Below, piece after piece: positions 27,716 to 37,000 of a stretch of DNA of 60,230 bases. Below the pieces are notes generated by a model, which saw nothing but the letters and a program-made list of their open reading frames with translations, did not search any database and had not been told where the DNA came from. Origin of the DNA: Rhodospirillaceae bacterium (lineage in GTDB: Bacteria > Pseudomonadota > Alphaproteobacteria > Rhodospirillales > JABHCV01); NCBI GenBank assembly GCA_018671895.1, contig JABHGV010000034.1:1-60230 (forward strand), written 5' to 3'. Each line of letters begins with the position of its first letter. Positions within the stretch are counted from its first letter, which is position 1. A program made the translations under genes and the position numbers.

Positions 27716-28864
27716 ATGAGCGGATGCATCGCTCTTGTTGTTGGGGCAGGACGGGGACACAGGTTCGGCGGAGAACTGCCGAAACAGTATGCCCGTGTCG
27801 GCGGAAAATCGGTAATTGGCTTGTCTTTACAAGCCTTTGCCGGTCATCCGGGCATTGATGCCGTGCGCGCCGTCATTCACCCAGACGACCGGCACCTCTA
27901 TGATGAAGCCACTCAAAGTGTGTCCGATGGGCTGCTTGAGCCGGTCAACGGCGGTGCCAGCAGACAAGAATCCGTGCGTTTGGGACTGGAAAGTCTGTCC
28001 GATAGTTCTCCTGACATGGTCCTGATTCACGATGCGGCGCGCCCCTTTGTCGACTCTGACGTCATCGACAGGGTTATTGCCTCGCTGCAAACGGCGAACG
28101 GCGCCATTCCCGCCCTGCCCGTTAACGACACCTTGAAGCGCGGGGCTAAGCGCACCATTACCACGACCGTCGACCGGGCCGATTTATGGCGGGCGCAAAC
28201 GCCGCAGGGTTTCCGGTATTCGGAAATTCTGAAAGCGCATGGCGATAGCGCCAGCCTGGAACTGACCGATGATGCTTCTGTTGCCGAACACGCCGGGATA
28301 GCCGTCGAACTGGTCGATGGTAGTGAAAACAACGTCAAGTTGACGACCCAGGACGATTTGGTCCGGGCCGAACGCCTGCTTGGCGGAGGAGAAACCCGGA
28401 CCGGCTTCGGGTTTGATGTACATCGGTTTACCGATGGCGACTCTGTCACGCTGTGTGGCGTCAATATTCCCCACAGCGCTTCACTGGATGGTCATTCCGA
28501 CGCCGATGTCGGGCTGCATGCACTGACCGACGCTCTGCTCGGTTGCGTCGGCGAAGGCGATATCGGCAGCCACTTCCCGCCCAGCGAGGCTGAATGGCGT
28601 GGGGCATCATCCGATGTGTTCCTGAAAAAGGCCGTCGATATTGTCGCCTCGAAGGGCGGCGTGATCGTCAATGTCGACGTCACGCTGATTTGTGAAGAAC
28701 CCAAGGTCGGTCCCCACAGGTCGGCCATGCGCGACAGCATCGCCGCCATACTTGGGGTCGAAGTGGGCAGAGTCAGCGTTAAGGCGACGACCACCGAACG
28801 GCTTGGCTTTACCGGACGCAAAGAAGGTATCGCCGCTCAATCTGTTGCCACGGTTCGAGTATAA
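27716..28864 (+). CDS. ispDF: Bifunctional IspD/IspF isoprenoid-pathway enzyme
   Basis: A 382-residue fusion catalysing two MEP-pathway steps: formation of CDP-methylerythritol (IspD part, about residues 1-222, with VGAGRGHRFGGELPKQY as the nucleotide loop) and cyclisation to methylerythritol cyclodiphosphate (IspF part, about 224-382, with metal ligands in GFDVHRF and HSDADVGLHALTDALLG). The fusion is common in alphaproteobacteria. A response-regulator gene starts 5 bases after it. Confidence 0.96.
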   Translation: MSGCIALVVGAGRGHRFGGELPKQYARVGGKSVIGLSLQAFAGHPGIDAVRAVIHPDDRHLYDEATQSVSDGLLEPVNGGASRQESVRLGLESLSDSSPDMVLIHDAARPFVDSDVIDRVIASLQTANGAIPALPVNDTLKRGAKRTITTTVDRADLWRAQTPQGFRYSEILKAHGDSASLELTDDASVAEHAGIAVELVDGSENNVKLTTQDDLVRAERLLGGGETRTGFGFDVHRFTDGDSVTLCGVNIPHSASLDGHSDADVGLHALTDALLGCVGEGDIGSHFPPSEAEWRGASSDVFLKKAVDIVASKGGVIVNVDVTLICEEPKVGPHRSAMRDSIAAILGVEVGRVSVKATTTERLGFTGRKEGIAAQSVATVRV

Positions 28865-28868
28865 GCAC

Positions 28869-29795
28869 ATGAAAAAAATCAATTTATCCCGCATCAACGT
28901 TTTACTTTGCGACCCAGACCACGCTTATCGATCATCCATCTACGGGATGCTCAGGGGTATTGAAATAGAAAACATTAGCCAGGTTGCCAACCTGACAGAA
29001 GTCCAGCAAAAAATGGCAATCAGCATGCCTGATTTATTGATTACGGAAAGTAATATTCCCAATGGCGATGTCTGTAAATTCATCCATCGGCTGCGCCATA
29101 ACAATGAAGACGCAGACCCGTTCCTGCCGATCATTACATTAACCGCCGAACCGACGCCCGAGATTGTCCGCGCCATCGTTAATTCCGGTTCCGATGATTT
29201 ATTGACCAAGCCCATGTCGGCGGCACAATTAAGCGAGCGCATCATAGGCATCATCCAGGCCCGCAAACCGTTTGTCGTCACCAGCGATTATATTGGCCCG
29301 ACACGGCGCAAAAGTTCGGACCGGGAAAGCAACGTGCCGTTGATCGATGTCCCCAACAACCTTCAGGACAAGGCCACTGGTGTCAGCTCCGGCAAGAATT
29401 ACCAACAGGCCGTTGACGATATGGTCAACGAGATCAATTTACAAAAACTGGACCGTTATGCTTTTCAGATTGGGTATCTGACGGAACGCATTGTCCCTGC
29501 CCTGCGGGTCAACGAGGTCACCGACGAGATACGCGACCATGTAAAACGCATGGGTTACGTCGCCTCTGACGCCATGCGGCGTCTTGGCGGCACTAAATAC
29601 GATCATGTCTCGAACCTGTGTCAGGCGTTGATCAAGGTTACGACGGACATCCATCGTGATCTGGAAAATACTTCTGAAAAGAATATCAGCCTGCTCGAGC
29701 AGGTGTCGGCAGCCATTCAGATCGGTTTCGAGAGTGGAACGGCGCAAACTGCGCAAAAGATCGTCGACTCCCTGGGCGGCTCCGACAACGCGTAA
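28869..29795 (+). CDS. Receiver-domain protein with Glu in place of the phospho-acceptor Asp
   Basis: A 308-residue protein: a CheY-like receiver (about 8-132), a linker, and a mostly helical C-terminal part (about 170-305). The acidic pair is in LLCDPDHA (14-17 region), the Thr in ITLTAE and the Lys in LLTKPM are kept, but the phospho-acceptor position reads TESNIP with Glu60 (codon 29046-29048), which may mimic the phosphorylated state. No DNA-binding or enzyme output motif is evident. The ATG at 28869, 5 bases after ispDF, replaces upstream in-frame starts lying inside ispDF. I cannot name its function; the C-terminus may be a helical interaction domain. Confidence 0.8.
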   Translation: MKKINLSRINVLLCDPDHAYRSSIYGMLRGIEIENISQVANLTEVQQKMAISMPDLLITESNIPNGDVCKFIHRLRHNNEDADPFLPIITLTAEPTPEIVRAIVNSGSDDLLTKPMSAAQLSERIIGIIQARKPFVVTSDYIGPTRRKSSDRESNVPLIDVPNNLQDKATGVSSGKNYQQAVDDMVNEINLQKLDRYAFQIGYLTERIVPALRVNEVTDEIRDHVKRMGYVASDAMRRLGGTKYDHVSNLCQALIKVTTDIHRDLENTSEKNISLLEQVSAAIQIGFESGTAQTAQKIVDSLGGSDNA

Positions 29796-29855
29796 ACCTT
29801 TCCCGGTTCCTTGCCATTTTTACGCATTTTACCGTAGCATGGTCTCAGGAGTATT

Positions 29856-30104
29856 ATGGGCATGCCTACTAAAGCAAAATCATCGGCGTCATCGGTACAA
29901 ATTCGTTGGCTACAGCGCGGAACCACTCAGCCTGGTGGCAAGCTGCCTTTGTTCGATGACAAGGGCCGCAAGATCAGTGAACGCACCGTTCAGAGCTGTA
30001 TCGACAAAGGTTGGGCCGAGCCCTGGTTCAACAATCCGCTAAAGCCCGACTGGCGTGTTTGCAAAATCACAGATGCAGGTCGGGAGATTATCAACGGCGC
30101 CTAA
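29856..30104 (+). CDS. Small basic protein, unknown
   Basis: An 82-residue Lys/Arg-rich protein that I do not recognise. The middle and end (ISERTVQSCIDKGWAEPW and RVCKITDAGREII) look like a winged-helix or similar nucleic-acid-binding fold, since ITDAGRE resembles the wing/C-terminal helix of several regulators. Start at ATG 29856 with ATG 29862 as alternative; an AGGAG site precedes them. It stands between the receiver protein and the STAS protein on the same strand. Function is inference only. Confidence 0.65.
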   Translation: MGMPTKAKSSASSVQIRWLQRGTTQPGGKLPLFDDKGRKISERTVQSCIDKGWAEPWFNNPLKPDWRVCKITDAGREIINGA

Positions 30105-30216
30105 CTACGATTGCAGTAAATAGTTCTGGCAGCGTATCGAATTTCAATTGATCAACTTCGTTCGCTTAAACTTGATCGTCGCGCCGACACTAAATTGACT
30201 GGTACAGGATAAAAAT

Positions 30217-30552
30217 TTGAAGCACGAAATTTCAGAAGATGACGGTTGTATCATCGTCTCATTATCCGGCGATATCGATTTGGAGTTTTCAGGCGACGTC
30301 CGCGCCCTGCTACTCGAAAATCTTGTCAAAGCCCGTTGTATGATCGTTGACTTAAGCGGTGTCCACCTGATCGACAGTTCCGGCATTGCCAGCCTTCTTG
30401 AGGCATTTCAAACGGCCCACAAAAGGGGCAAGGGCTTTATTGTTGCTGCCGTCAGAGACGAGGTCATGCGGGTCTTCAAATTGGCCCGGCTGGAAACCGT
30501 GTTCGAACTTGTCGACAGTGTCGATGCTGCAAAGAAAAACTGCCCTTCATAA
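30217..30552 (+). CDS. STAS-domain anti-anti-sigma-factor-like protein
   Basis: A 111-residue single STAS domain. The phosphorylatable Ser motif is HLIDSSGIASL near residue 48, and GDIDLEFSGDVRALL matches the first part of the fold. In partner-switching systems such a protein releases a sigma factor or other target when dephosphorylated. No Rsb/Spo-type serine kinase or PP2C phosphatase is next to it. Start is TTG after AGGA. It could also be an MlaB-like STAS protein of a lipid transporter, and a MlaF-like ATPase lies 2.6 kb away, but on the other strand. Confidence 0.8.
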   Translation: MKHEISEDDGCIIVSLSGDIDLEFSGDVRALLLENLVKARCMIVDLSGVHLIDSSGIASLLEAFQTAHKRGKGFIVAAVRDEVMRVFKLARLETVFELVDSVDAAKKNCPS

Positions 30553-30564
30553 TCGCTAAATATC

Positions 30565-30798
30565 TCAACCCCCTTTGATGGGCGGAAAGACCGTTAATAC
30601 GTCACCGTCCTTGATGATGCATTCGCCCCGTTCTGCCATCGGGACAGATGCCTCACCCAACAGCGTCAGATAAGCCTCGGCATCACCGATATTCAAATTG
30701 TTCAGGGCATCTGCAACGCTTGCGCCGTCATCAAGGGTCAGCGTCCGTTCGCTGTTTCCCGATGCCCCGATCGCAAACAGACGGACCTTGATGTCCAT
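30565..30798 (-). CDS. MoaD/ThiS-like ubiquitin-fold sulfur-carrier protein
   Basis: A 77-residue beta-grasp protein ending in Gly-Gly (FPPIKGG), as needed for adenylation and thiocarboxylate formation. Such proteins supply sulfur for the pyranopterin of molybdenum/tungsten cofactor. It overlaps the end of the aldehyde:ferredoxin oxidoreductase gene by one base, so it is very probably dedicated to that enzyme's tungstopterin cofactor, a pairing known from other AOR loci. Confidence 0.87.
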   Translation of the reverse strand: MDIKVRLFAIGASGNSERTLTLDDGASVADALNNLNIGDAEAYLTLLGEASVPMAERGECIIKDGDVLTVFPPIKGG

Positions 30799-32624
30799 TA
30801 TTCGCTATCCAGCCCTAACCGTTGCAGGGTTTCTGCACTGGGCGCGCCAGTATCTGTCCAGCCGCGCAGGAGATAATATTCAGGCAGCATTTTATCCAGT
30901 TCGGCGACGCGTCCCTTGCCGGCACCACTCGCGGCGGGCTCCTTGAGCATCCGTTCGGGCAGTGTGTCATCGGCCATGCCAAGATTGGCGGACATATTGA
31001 ATTGCCGCTCAAGATTCCAGATGCGCTCGCCCATCACCGACAGGCCTTCGGCCGTCCAGTCCCCCTCACAGGCAGCCGATAGCAACTCGGCGATATCATC
31101 AAGCTCATAGCCGGGGAACAGGCACAAGCCGCTGGAATCAACAGCGGCGATTTTGTCTTGAGAGTCCTTGACGACGGCAGCCTTTCCATCAGGACGAACA
31201 TGTTCGAAATCATCACCATAGGGACTGGCCCTGAGGTGGCACGCGCCCCGATTGGATGTCGCATACGCCAGCCCCATCCCCTGCATGGCGCGACCGTCAT
31301 AACCGGGTATTTCCTGGCCCTTTACGGTCATCGAGAATTCCGGATGTCCGTACTTTTCACACAACAGTTTCGAGCCCAACCCCAGTTCCACGCCGAAGCC
31401 TTCACCTATGGCCGTCAAGTTGACCATGCTGACCAGCGCCTCGGCAGAGCCAAAAGCCAATTCAATGCCGTCGGTATCGTCCGTGCTTATCGCTCCGACA
31501 TCGAATAATTCCATTGCTGCCGACAGGGTCGCACCGAACGAAATGGGATCCATGCCGTGTTCGTTACAAACATAATTGGCATATGTCGCAGCCTCCATAT
31601 CATCGACGCCAACCATGGGCCCAAGGGCATAGCCGGATTCATACTCCAGCCCGCCAGAGACCAGCGGGAAATCCTTTTTATCGGCAACACTGAAATGGTT
31701 CGGATCCATTTGTGAAACCCGTCCACAGCCAATAGTGCAGGCAAAACACGCCTTGTTGCCCTTCAGATTGGGTTTGCCGTCACTCATTCGACGGGCCTGC
31801 TGGGCGGCGACGTTGATGCCGTCGATACCATCAAACGAGACGATGCGGTTATTGTTCGTCGGTAAACTTCCGTAAGCGTTGGTGACATCCATCATCGGCA
31901 TTGTGCCATTACGCCCCATACGCCCGGCAGACGGGCTTTCGGTGACGCGCTTGTTGCTAACGGCAACGACTTTACTGAATGCATCTGCATCCCTGACCTT
32001 GACCCCGCCGGTTCCGTGAACGGCGACAGCTTTGAGGTTTTTCGATCCCATCACCGCACCGACACCGGAACGCCCGGCAGCACGGTCCAGGTCATTAACA
32101 ACGGCGGCGTATCGCACCATATTTTCTCCGGCCTTGCCGATACTGGCGATACGCAGGTTCGGGTTCTGTATCGCTGAGCGGATCGCCGGTTCTGTCTGCC
32201 ACACAGACATTCCCCACAATTCAGCAGCATCAATCAGGCGTGCAGTATCGTCTTCAATCAACAGATAAACCGGGGTGTCGGCCCGACCGGTGACAATAAT
32301 CATGTCCCAACCGGCATTTTTCAGTTCCGCACCGAAGAAACCGCCGGAATTTGAGCACGCAATCGCCCCGGTCAGCGCCCCCTTGGTAATGACCGAATAA
32401 CGCCCGCCGGTCGAGGCCGACGTCCCAGTCAAGGGGCCAGTGGCAAATATCAGGTTGTTTTCAGGTGACAGAGCGTCGGCGTCAGGCGCACCTTCCGCCA
32501 TTAAATATTTCATGGCGAGACCGCGCTGCCCCAGATAGTCGGCAGCCCAGTCCATATTCAGTTTATCGGATTTGCATTTGCCAGCTGACAGGTCGACACG
32601 CAGAATTTTCCGTTGCCAGGCCAT
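30798..32624 (-). CDS. Aldehyde:ferredoxin oxidoreductase family tungstoenzyme
   Basis: A 608-residue enzyme expected to bind tungsten bis-pyranopterin and one [4Fe-4S] cluster. The cluster cysteines are CFACTIGC (C293, C296, C300) and a distal Cys in GLCLFPG near residue 500. The N-terminal region RGLAMKYLM and GPLTGTSASTGGRY matches domain 1. The family oxidises aldehydes to acids with ferredoxin, or works in reverse. An aerobic-looking alphaproteobacterium carrying AOR is less common, so the enzyme may act in aromatic or short-chain aldehyde use. Neighbours: coiled-coil gene 15 bases upstream, MoaD-like gene downstream. Confidence 0.92.
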   Translation of the reverse strand: MAWQRKILRVDLSAGKCKSDKLNMDWAADYLGQRGLAMKYLMAEGAPDADALSPENNLIFATGPLTGTSASTGGRYSVITKGALTGAIACSNSGGFFGAELKNAGWDMIIVTGRADTPVYLLIEDDTARLIDAAELWGMSVWQTEPAIRSAIQNPNLRIASIGKAGENMVRYAAVVNDLDRAAGRSGVGAVMGSKNLKAVAVHGTGGVKVRDADAFSKVVAVSNKRVTESPSAGRMGRNGTMPMMDVTNAYGSLPTNNNRIVSFDGIDGINVAAQQARRMSDGKPNLKGNKACFACTIGCGRVSQMDPNHFSVADKKDFPLVSGGLEYESGYALGPMVGVDDMEAATYANYVCNEHGMDPISFGATLSAAMELFDVGAISTDDTDGIELAFGSAEALVSMVNLTAIGEGFGVELGLGSKLLCEKYGHPEFSMTVKGQEIPGYDGRAMQGMGLAYATSNRGACHLRASPYGDDFEHVRPDGKAAVVKDSQDKIAAVDSSGLCLFPGYELDDIAELLSAACEGDWTAEGLSVMGERIWNLERQFNMSANLGMADDTLPERMLKEPAASGAGKGRVAELDKMLPEYYLLRGWTDTGAPSAETLQRLGLDSE

Positions 32625-32638
32625 TGCGCTTAAGCCCC

Positions 32639-33046
32639 CTAGTCCAGCTTCCCTGGAGCCAGAGTCTGATTGAACTCGGCGAGTTGATCATCGAGTTCAT
32701 TAACATTGGCGGCTTCGCTCATTTCGTAAACACGTGCCGCCAGTTCCATGCTGGATGCATTTTCAGTCGCCGCCTTCAATGTTGCCTGCATGTGTGTCTG
32801 CACCTCGTTGAATTTGCCCTTCATTTGCTGCAACTGGGCCATTGCCTTTTCCTGGCTCATGGCAAGCGCTTCTTCGAGCTTCCAGATCTGCTCGGTCAGC
32901 TGAACCATCTGTTCAGCCTCTACCATCTGAGCATCCATATTGTCCTGGTAAGCCTTTACCATTTCCTGATTTTCCTGATGCAGCTGTTCAATCGTCTGCT
33001 CGGCAATTTTCAGGGTGGCTTTCAATTCATCGTTAGAATCATTCAT
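32639..33046 (-). CDS. Coiled-coil protein upstream of the AOR gene
   Basis: A 135-residue protein, nearly all helical, rich in Gln, Glu, Met and Ala. Heptad-like spacing from about residue 10 to 90 (IAEQTIEQLHQENQEMV and onward) suggests a long coiled coil; the last 30 residues are acidic and less regular. No signal peptide, membrane segment or cysteine. The stop lies 15 bases before the AOR start on the same strand, so the two are probably cotranscribed. I do not recognise a family. Confidence 0.7.
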   Translation of the reverse strand: MNDSNDELKATLKIAEQTIEQLHQENQEMVKAYQDNMDAQMVEAEQMVQLTEQIWKLEEALAMSQEKAMAQLQQMKGKFNEVQTHMQATLKAATENASSMELAARVYEMSEAANVNELDDQLAEFNQTLAPGKLD

Positions 33047-33198
33047 CTTTTCAACGCACCGTTAATTTTTACGCTAGATAACACATATGAATACTATGCG
33101 AACTACAGATAGGTTGCGAGTCCTCTTGAACAAGAGATCATAGTAATAATGCTAACCCATTCCATTCTGCCGTATTAAGTACAGCAGGCCTCCTCATA

Positions 33199-34026
33199 CT
33201 AGCCCCCGGAAGACTTATTACCCTGATGAAGCGTCGGCATCAAATCGAAATAGGGTCGGATTTTAGATGATTCTGATTGCTTGAATTCATCCAGCGAGCC
33301 GTCGAAGAAAACCTTGCCTTCGTGCATCATCACGGTACGAGGGCGAAGTCGACTAAGTAGGTCCTTGTCATGGGTGATAATCAGCGTTGTCCGGCTGTGA
33401 CCGGCATCCCTTAATTCATCGTGAGTGGCGACGATCAGGTCATGCACCTGGGCGGCGCTGGTCGGGTCCAGCCCGGTGGTTGGCTCGTCATAAAAGATGA
33501 CTTTCGGATTCATAGCCAACGCCCTAGCCAGCCCCAGCCGCTTGGCCATTCCGCCTGACATGTTGTGGACGTCAAGGTTCAGGAAATCACCGTCGGATGG
33601 CAAGGCAACCGCATCCAGAACCTTGCGGGCAATCGGTTCGATCTCGTCGTCTTCAAGGTTCTTCACTTCGCTTAGCCACAGCGCAATATTGTCGTAGACG
33701 CTGCCTGAAAACAGGGCGTTGTTCTGAAACACCACGCCCCAATGCATATGAATATGGGCCAGTTGGTTATCATCCAAATCCGCCAAATCGACAAGGGGTT
33801 GGCCTTTCTGGTCGTGGTCGGCGACCCTGACGCATCCCCGGTCTGGGTCCAAAAGCCCCAAAATATGATTGAGCAACACCGTTTTGCCGCAACCGGAACC
33901 GCCGACAATGGCGACGATGGCGTTGCACTTTATCTCAAGGTCGACACCATTCAAGACATGGTTGTCGTTGAAGGATTTATGCAGCCCTTCGATGAAGATT
34001 TCTGTGGATGAGGCTTTCGCGTTCAT
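33199..34026 (-). CDS. ABC-transporter ATPase, MlaF-like
   Basis: A 275-residue ATPase. Walker A is GGSGCGKT near residue 42, the signature loop is MSGGMAKRLGLARAL (the MlaF/Ttg2A variant with SGGM) near 160, and Walker B is VIFYDEPTTGLD near 181. MlaF works with the permease MlaE and substrate-binding MlaD in phospholipid transport to or from the outer membrane, but no mlaE, mlaD or mlaB lies beside it. Either it serves a complex encoded elsewhere or it is a related transporter ATPase. Confidence 0.85.
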   Translation of the reverse strand: MNAKASSTEIFIEGLHKSFNDNHVLNGVDLEIKCNAIVAIVGGSGCGKTVLLNHILGLLDPDRGCVRVADHDQKGQPLVDLADLDDNQLAHIHMHWGVVFQNNALFSGSVYDNIALWLSEVKNLEDDEIEPIARKVLDAVALPSDGDFLNLDVHNMSGGMAKRLGLARALAMNPKVIFYDEPTTGLDPTSAAQVHDLIVATHDELRDAGHSRTTLIITHDKDLLSRLRPRTVMMHEGKVFFDGSLDEFKQSESSKIRPYFDLMPTLHQGNKSSGG

Positions 34027-34084
34027 GCATTTACATTACAGGAATGCACTCTCCATCGGTAGGAGAACCCAAGAAATGAAAGAG

Positions 34085-37000
34085 TCAGGAAACGATATCT
34101 ATATCCGACGTGATGTTTGACGTTACGACCGTTGAATCTATTGTCGCGATATAGGTCAGTTCATTCGCACTGACGTTATTCAATGTTGTGCCGTTTTCCT
34201 CGAACAGAAAAACACCGCCGCCATACCCGGAACCTGCATTCGTGGTGCTGTAAGCAATAAGTCCATCGGACTCAGCATCCGTAGAAATACCAATTCCGTT
34301 GATAAAGTTTGCAATGATCGTGGGAACGCCGCTTTGCGCCATCAGGCCTGCGAAATTTGACACGCCGTCGGTTATGAACAGGGCCTCGTGCGTGTCGTTT
34401 GTGAAATCGGCTATGCCGTTCGTTGCCGCCCAGGTTATGGTTCCGTCCGCCGCCCCGCCGCTGTCATCAATGATGGCAGCAAGGCTGCCAGCGATGCCAA
34501 TGCTGTCCTGGCCCTCTGTGTATCCATAAATCATGTCGCGGCCCGTAAGACTGTCCGTCACAGTCGCACCATCAAATTTCGTTGCATATCGAAGAGTCTG
34601 CCCGGCAGATGTTCCGGCCAGATAAAAATTATCGCCGCTCGTACCACCGGTTATTGTCGCAGATGTTGTCCCGTTAATTGTGATGCTGTCACTGTCGGCT
34701 CCGCCGGTAATCGTTTCGGTATTGGAAACCGTTACAGAATTGGGACCGTCGGTCAGTTTCAGGGTATCCGTCCCGTCACCCAAATCGACACTATCGCCTG
34801 ACAGCGCCGTCGTCGTCGTAACAGTATCGTTGCCCGTACCACCGGTAATGGTTTCCGTGTTCGATACGGCAATAAAATTGGTGGCGTCGGCAAGGGTCAG
34901 GCTGTCGGTGCCACCGCCAAGGTCTACATGCGTTGACGTGGCTTTATCTGACAGCGTAACGTCTTCGTTGGCCACAGTACCGGTCAGGGTTGTTGTGCCA
35001 GTAGCGTTGCCATCAGCGTCGAAACGCTGGGCATAGACCCCTGACAGATTTCCGTCCTGAAGATCTGATTGCCATGTTGTAATGAAGCCGCCGTCTTCAG
35101 TGACGGTTACATCGGGCCATGTTTGATCATTGGCCAGATATGAGTTGATCCTGAATTCGGTACCGACCTTGCCCCCGGTACTGTCGAAGATTTGCGCCGT
35201 GTTATCGAAATCGTTCCCGTTGACGCCATCGTGCCAGGTCGCAATAAAACCACCATTTTCCAGTGCCGCCATGCGTGGCGCTCCCTGCTCGCCGTAGGTC
35301 GCTGTACTAAGCTGGAACTCAACACCAACAAAGGCACCGGCTTCTGTCATGATTTGCCCATAGACACCGCCCTGATTTCCATCCTGACTAACAGATTGCC
35401 AAGCGACGACAATGTTGTCGTTCGATAGCTGAATAACGTTTGGAAAGTGCTGACTGCTGGTTACATAGGTATTAACCTGGAATTCTCCGCCGATCTTGCT
35501 TGCCGTGCTGTTATAAATCTGGCCAATGATTTCGGCCGTCCCGTTGCCGCCCGTTTGTCCGTCACTGGTCCAGAAAGAAGCGAAGCCACCATTGTCCAAA
35601 GCAACCAGGGTTGGTTGGTATTGGGTGCTTGCAGTGGTCGTGCTGATATGGAATTCACTGCCAATTTTTTCCCCGGCGACATTCATGCGCTGACCATAAA
35701 TGCCATAAGTTGCGGCTGCGTCCTGTCCCAGAGACTGCCATGCATAGACCAGGTCGCCGCTGGTCAGCTGAATGATCGTCACATGTGCCTGTTCGCTGGC
35801 AGTGTAGGTGTTGAGTACAATTTCGTCGGTCACTGCCGTACCGTTTGCATCAAAAAAACGGGTCATAGCAGCCCAGCCGCCATCGGATACATCTTGTTGA
35901 TAGGAATGCCAGCCAACGGCGAAACCACCGTCGGCCAGTGCGATTGTATTATCGCTATTGTAGTATGTATTACTCTGGATGCCGGTTGTTTCGGAGTTGA
36001 TCTGGAATTCCAATCCCAACGGATTGCCTGCGCTATCGTAGAGTTTGCCTAATATTCCAGAGGAATCAGCATCTACGCCTCTGTAAGTGATCAAGAACCC
36101 ACCGTCTGCAAGGGACAGTGCCTGCGGAAATTCCTGCTCGCCGTTGGTCACCGTATTGACCAGAAACTCTCCGTCTCCGCGCGACAGGGTCAGGGTGGTG
36201 TCGTCGAATTCCAGCTTCTCAACATTTACTAAGGTATCAACACCGTCATCGCCGCTGGTTGCGGGCGCCGTGTCGATGACGGTTGCGCCACCGACAACCG
36301 GGTCAAGCGCCAGGCTATAGCCCGCAAGATTTCCTGCGAACACGACCGTATCCGTTCCGGCACCCCCATCAATGATGTCGTTATCGGACGTCGACACAAG
36401 CACATCGTCAGCTGAAGTGCCAATAATGGAATTTACACCAGTTTCTGGTGGTTCTGTCTTTGGTGGTGTCGGGGGTGGCTCATCATCATCGTCATCTTTC
36501 GGGTCGGAACGCTTGTTTGGATCGGTGCTGAAATCGTAGGGGTTGCCCTCTGTTTCTGGATCATTAAAACCGCCATCATCGGGGCCGCCAAACAAATCAT
36601 CACCGGGTCCACCGAACAAACCGTCATCACCGTCACCGTCGCTGCCGAAGAACGTGTTGCCGTCTTCGCCGACTCCGAACAGCCCGCCGCCGTCATCGGG
36701 GCCACCATCAGGGCTGCCATCTGGCCCAGCATCAGGACCGCCGTCCGGGCCACCATCCGGTGGGCCGCCCTGCTCACCCTCTCCGGGTGCCGGACCGCCG
36801 TCCGGACCACCAAAAGAACCAAAAGCTTGTGTCTGGGCGGCAAGATCATTGGCTGCTGCCTGCGCTTGTTGTTGTGCCGCCTGGGCTTCGGCTTGCGCCG
36901 TTTCGGCTACGGCTTGTGCCGCTTCGGCTTCGGCGGCTTGTGCTTGTGCTTCGACTGCGGCAGCCTCGGCCTCGGCTGCTGCTGCCTCAGCCGCCGCTGC

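Noticed and set aside
32465-33112. Plus-strand frame of 215 codons opposite AOR and the coiled-coil gene
   Set aside because: Leu/Phe/His-rich antisense reading of a Gln/Glu-rich coiled coil; no ribosome site.
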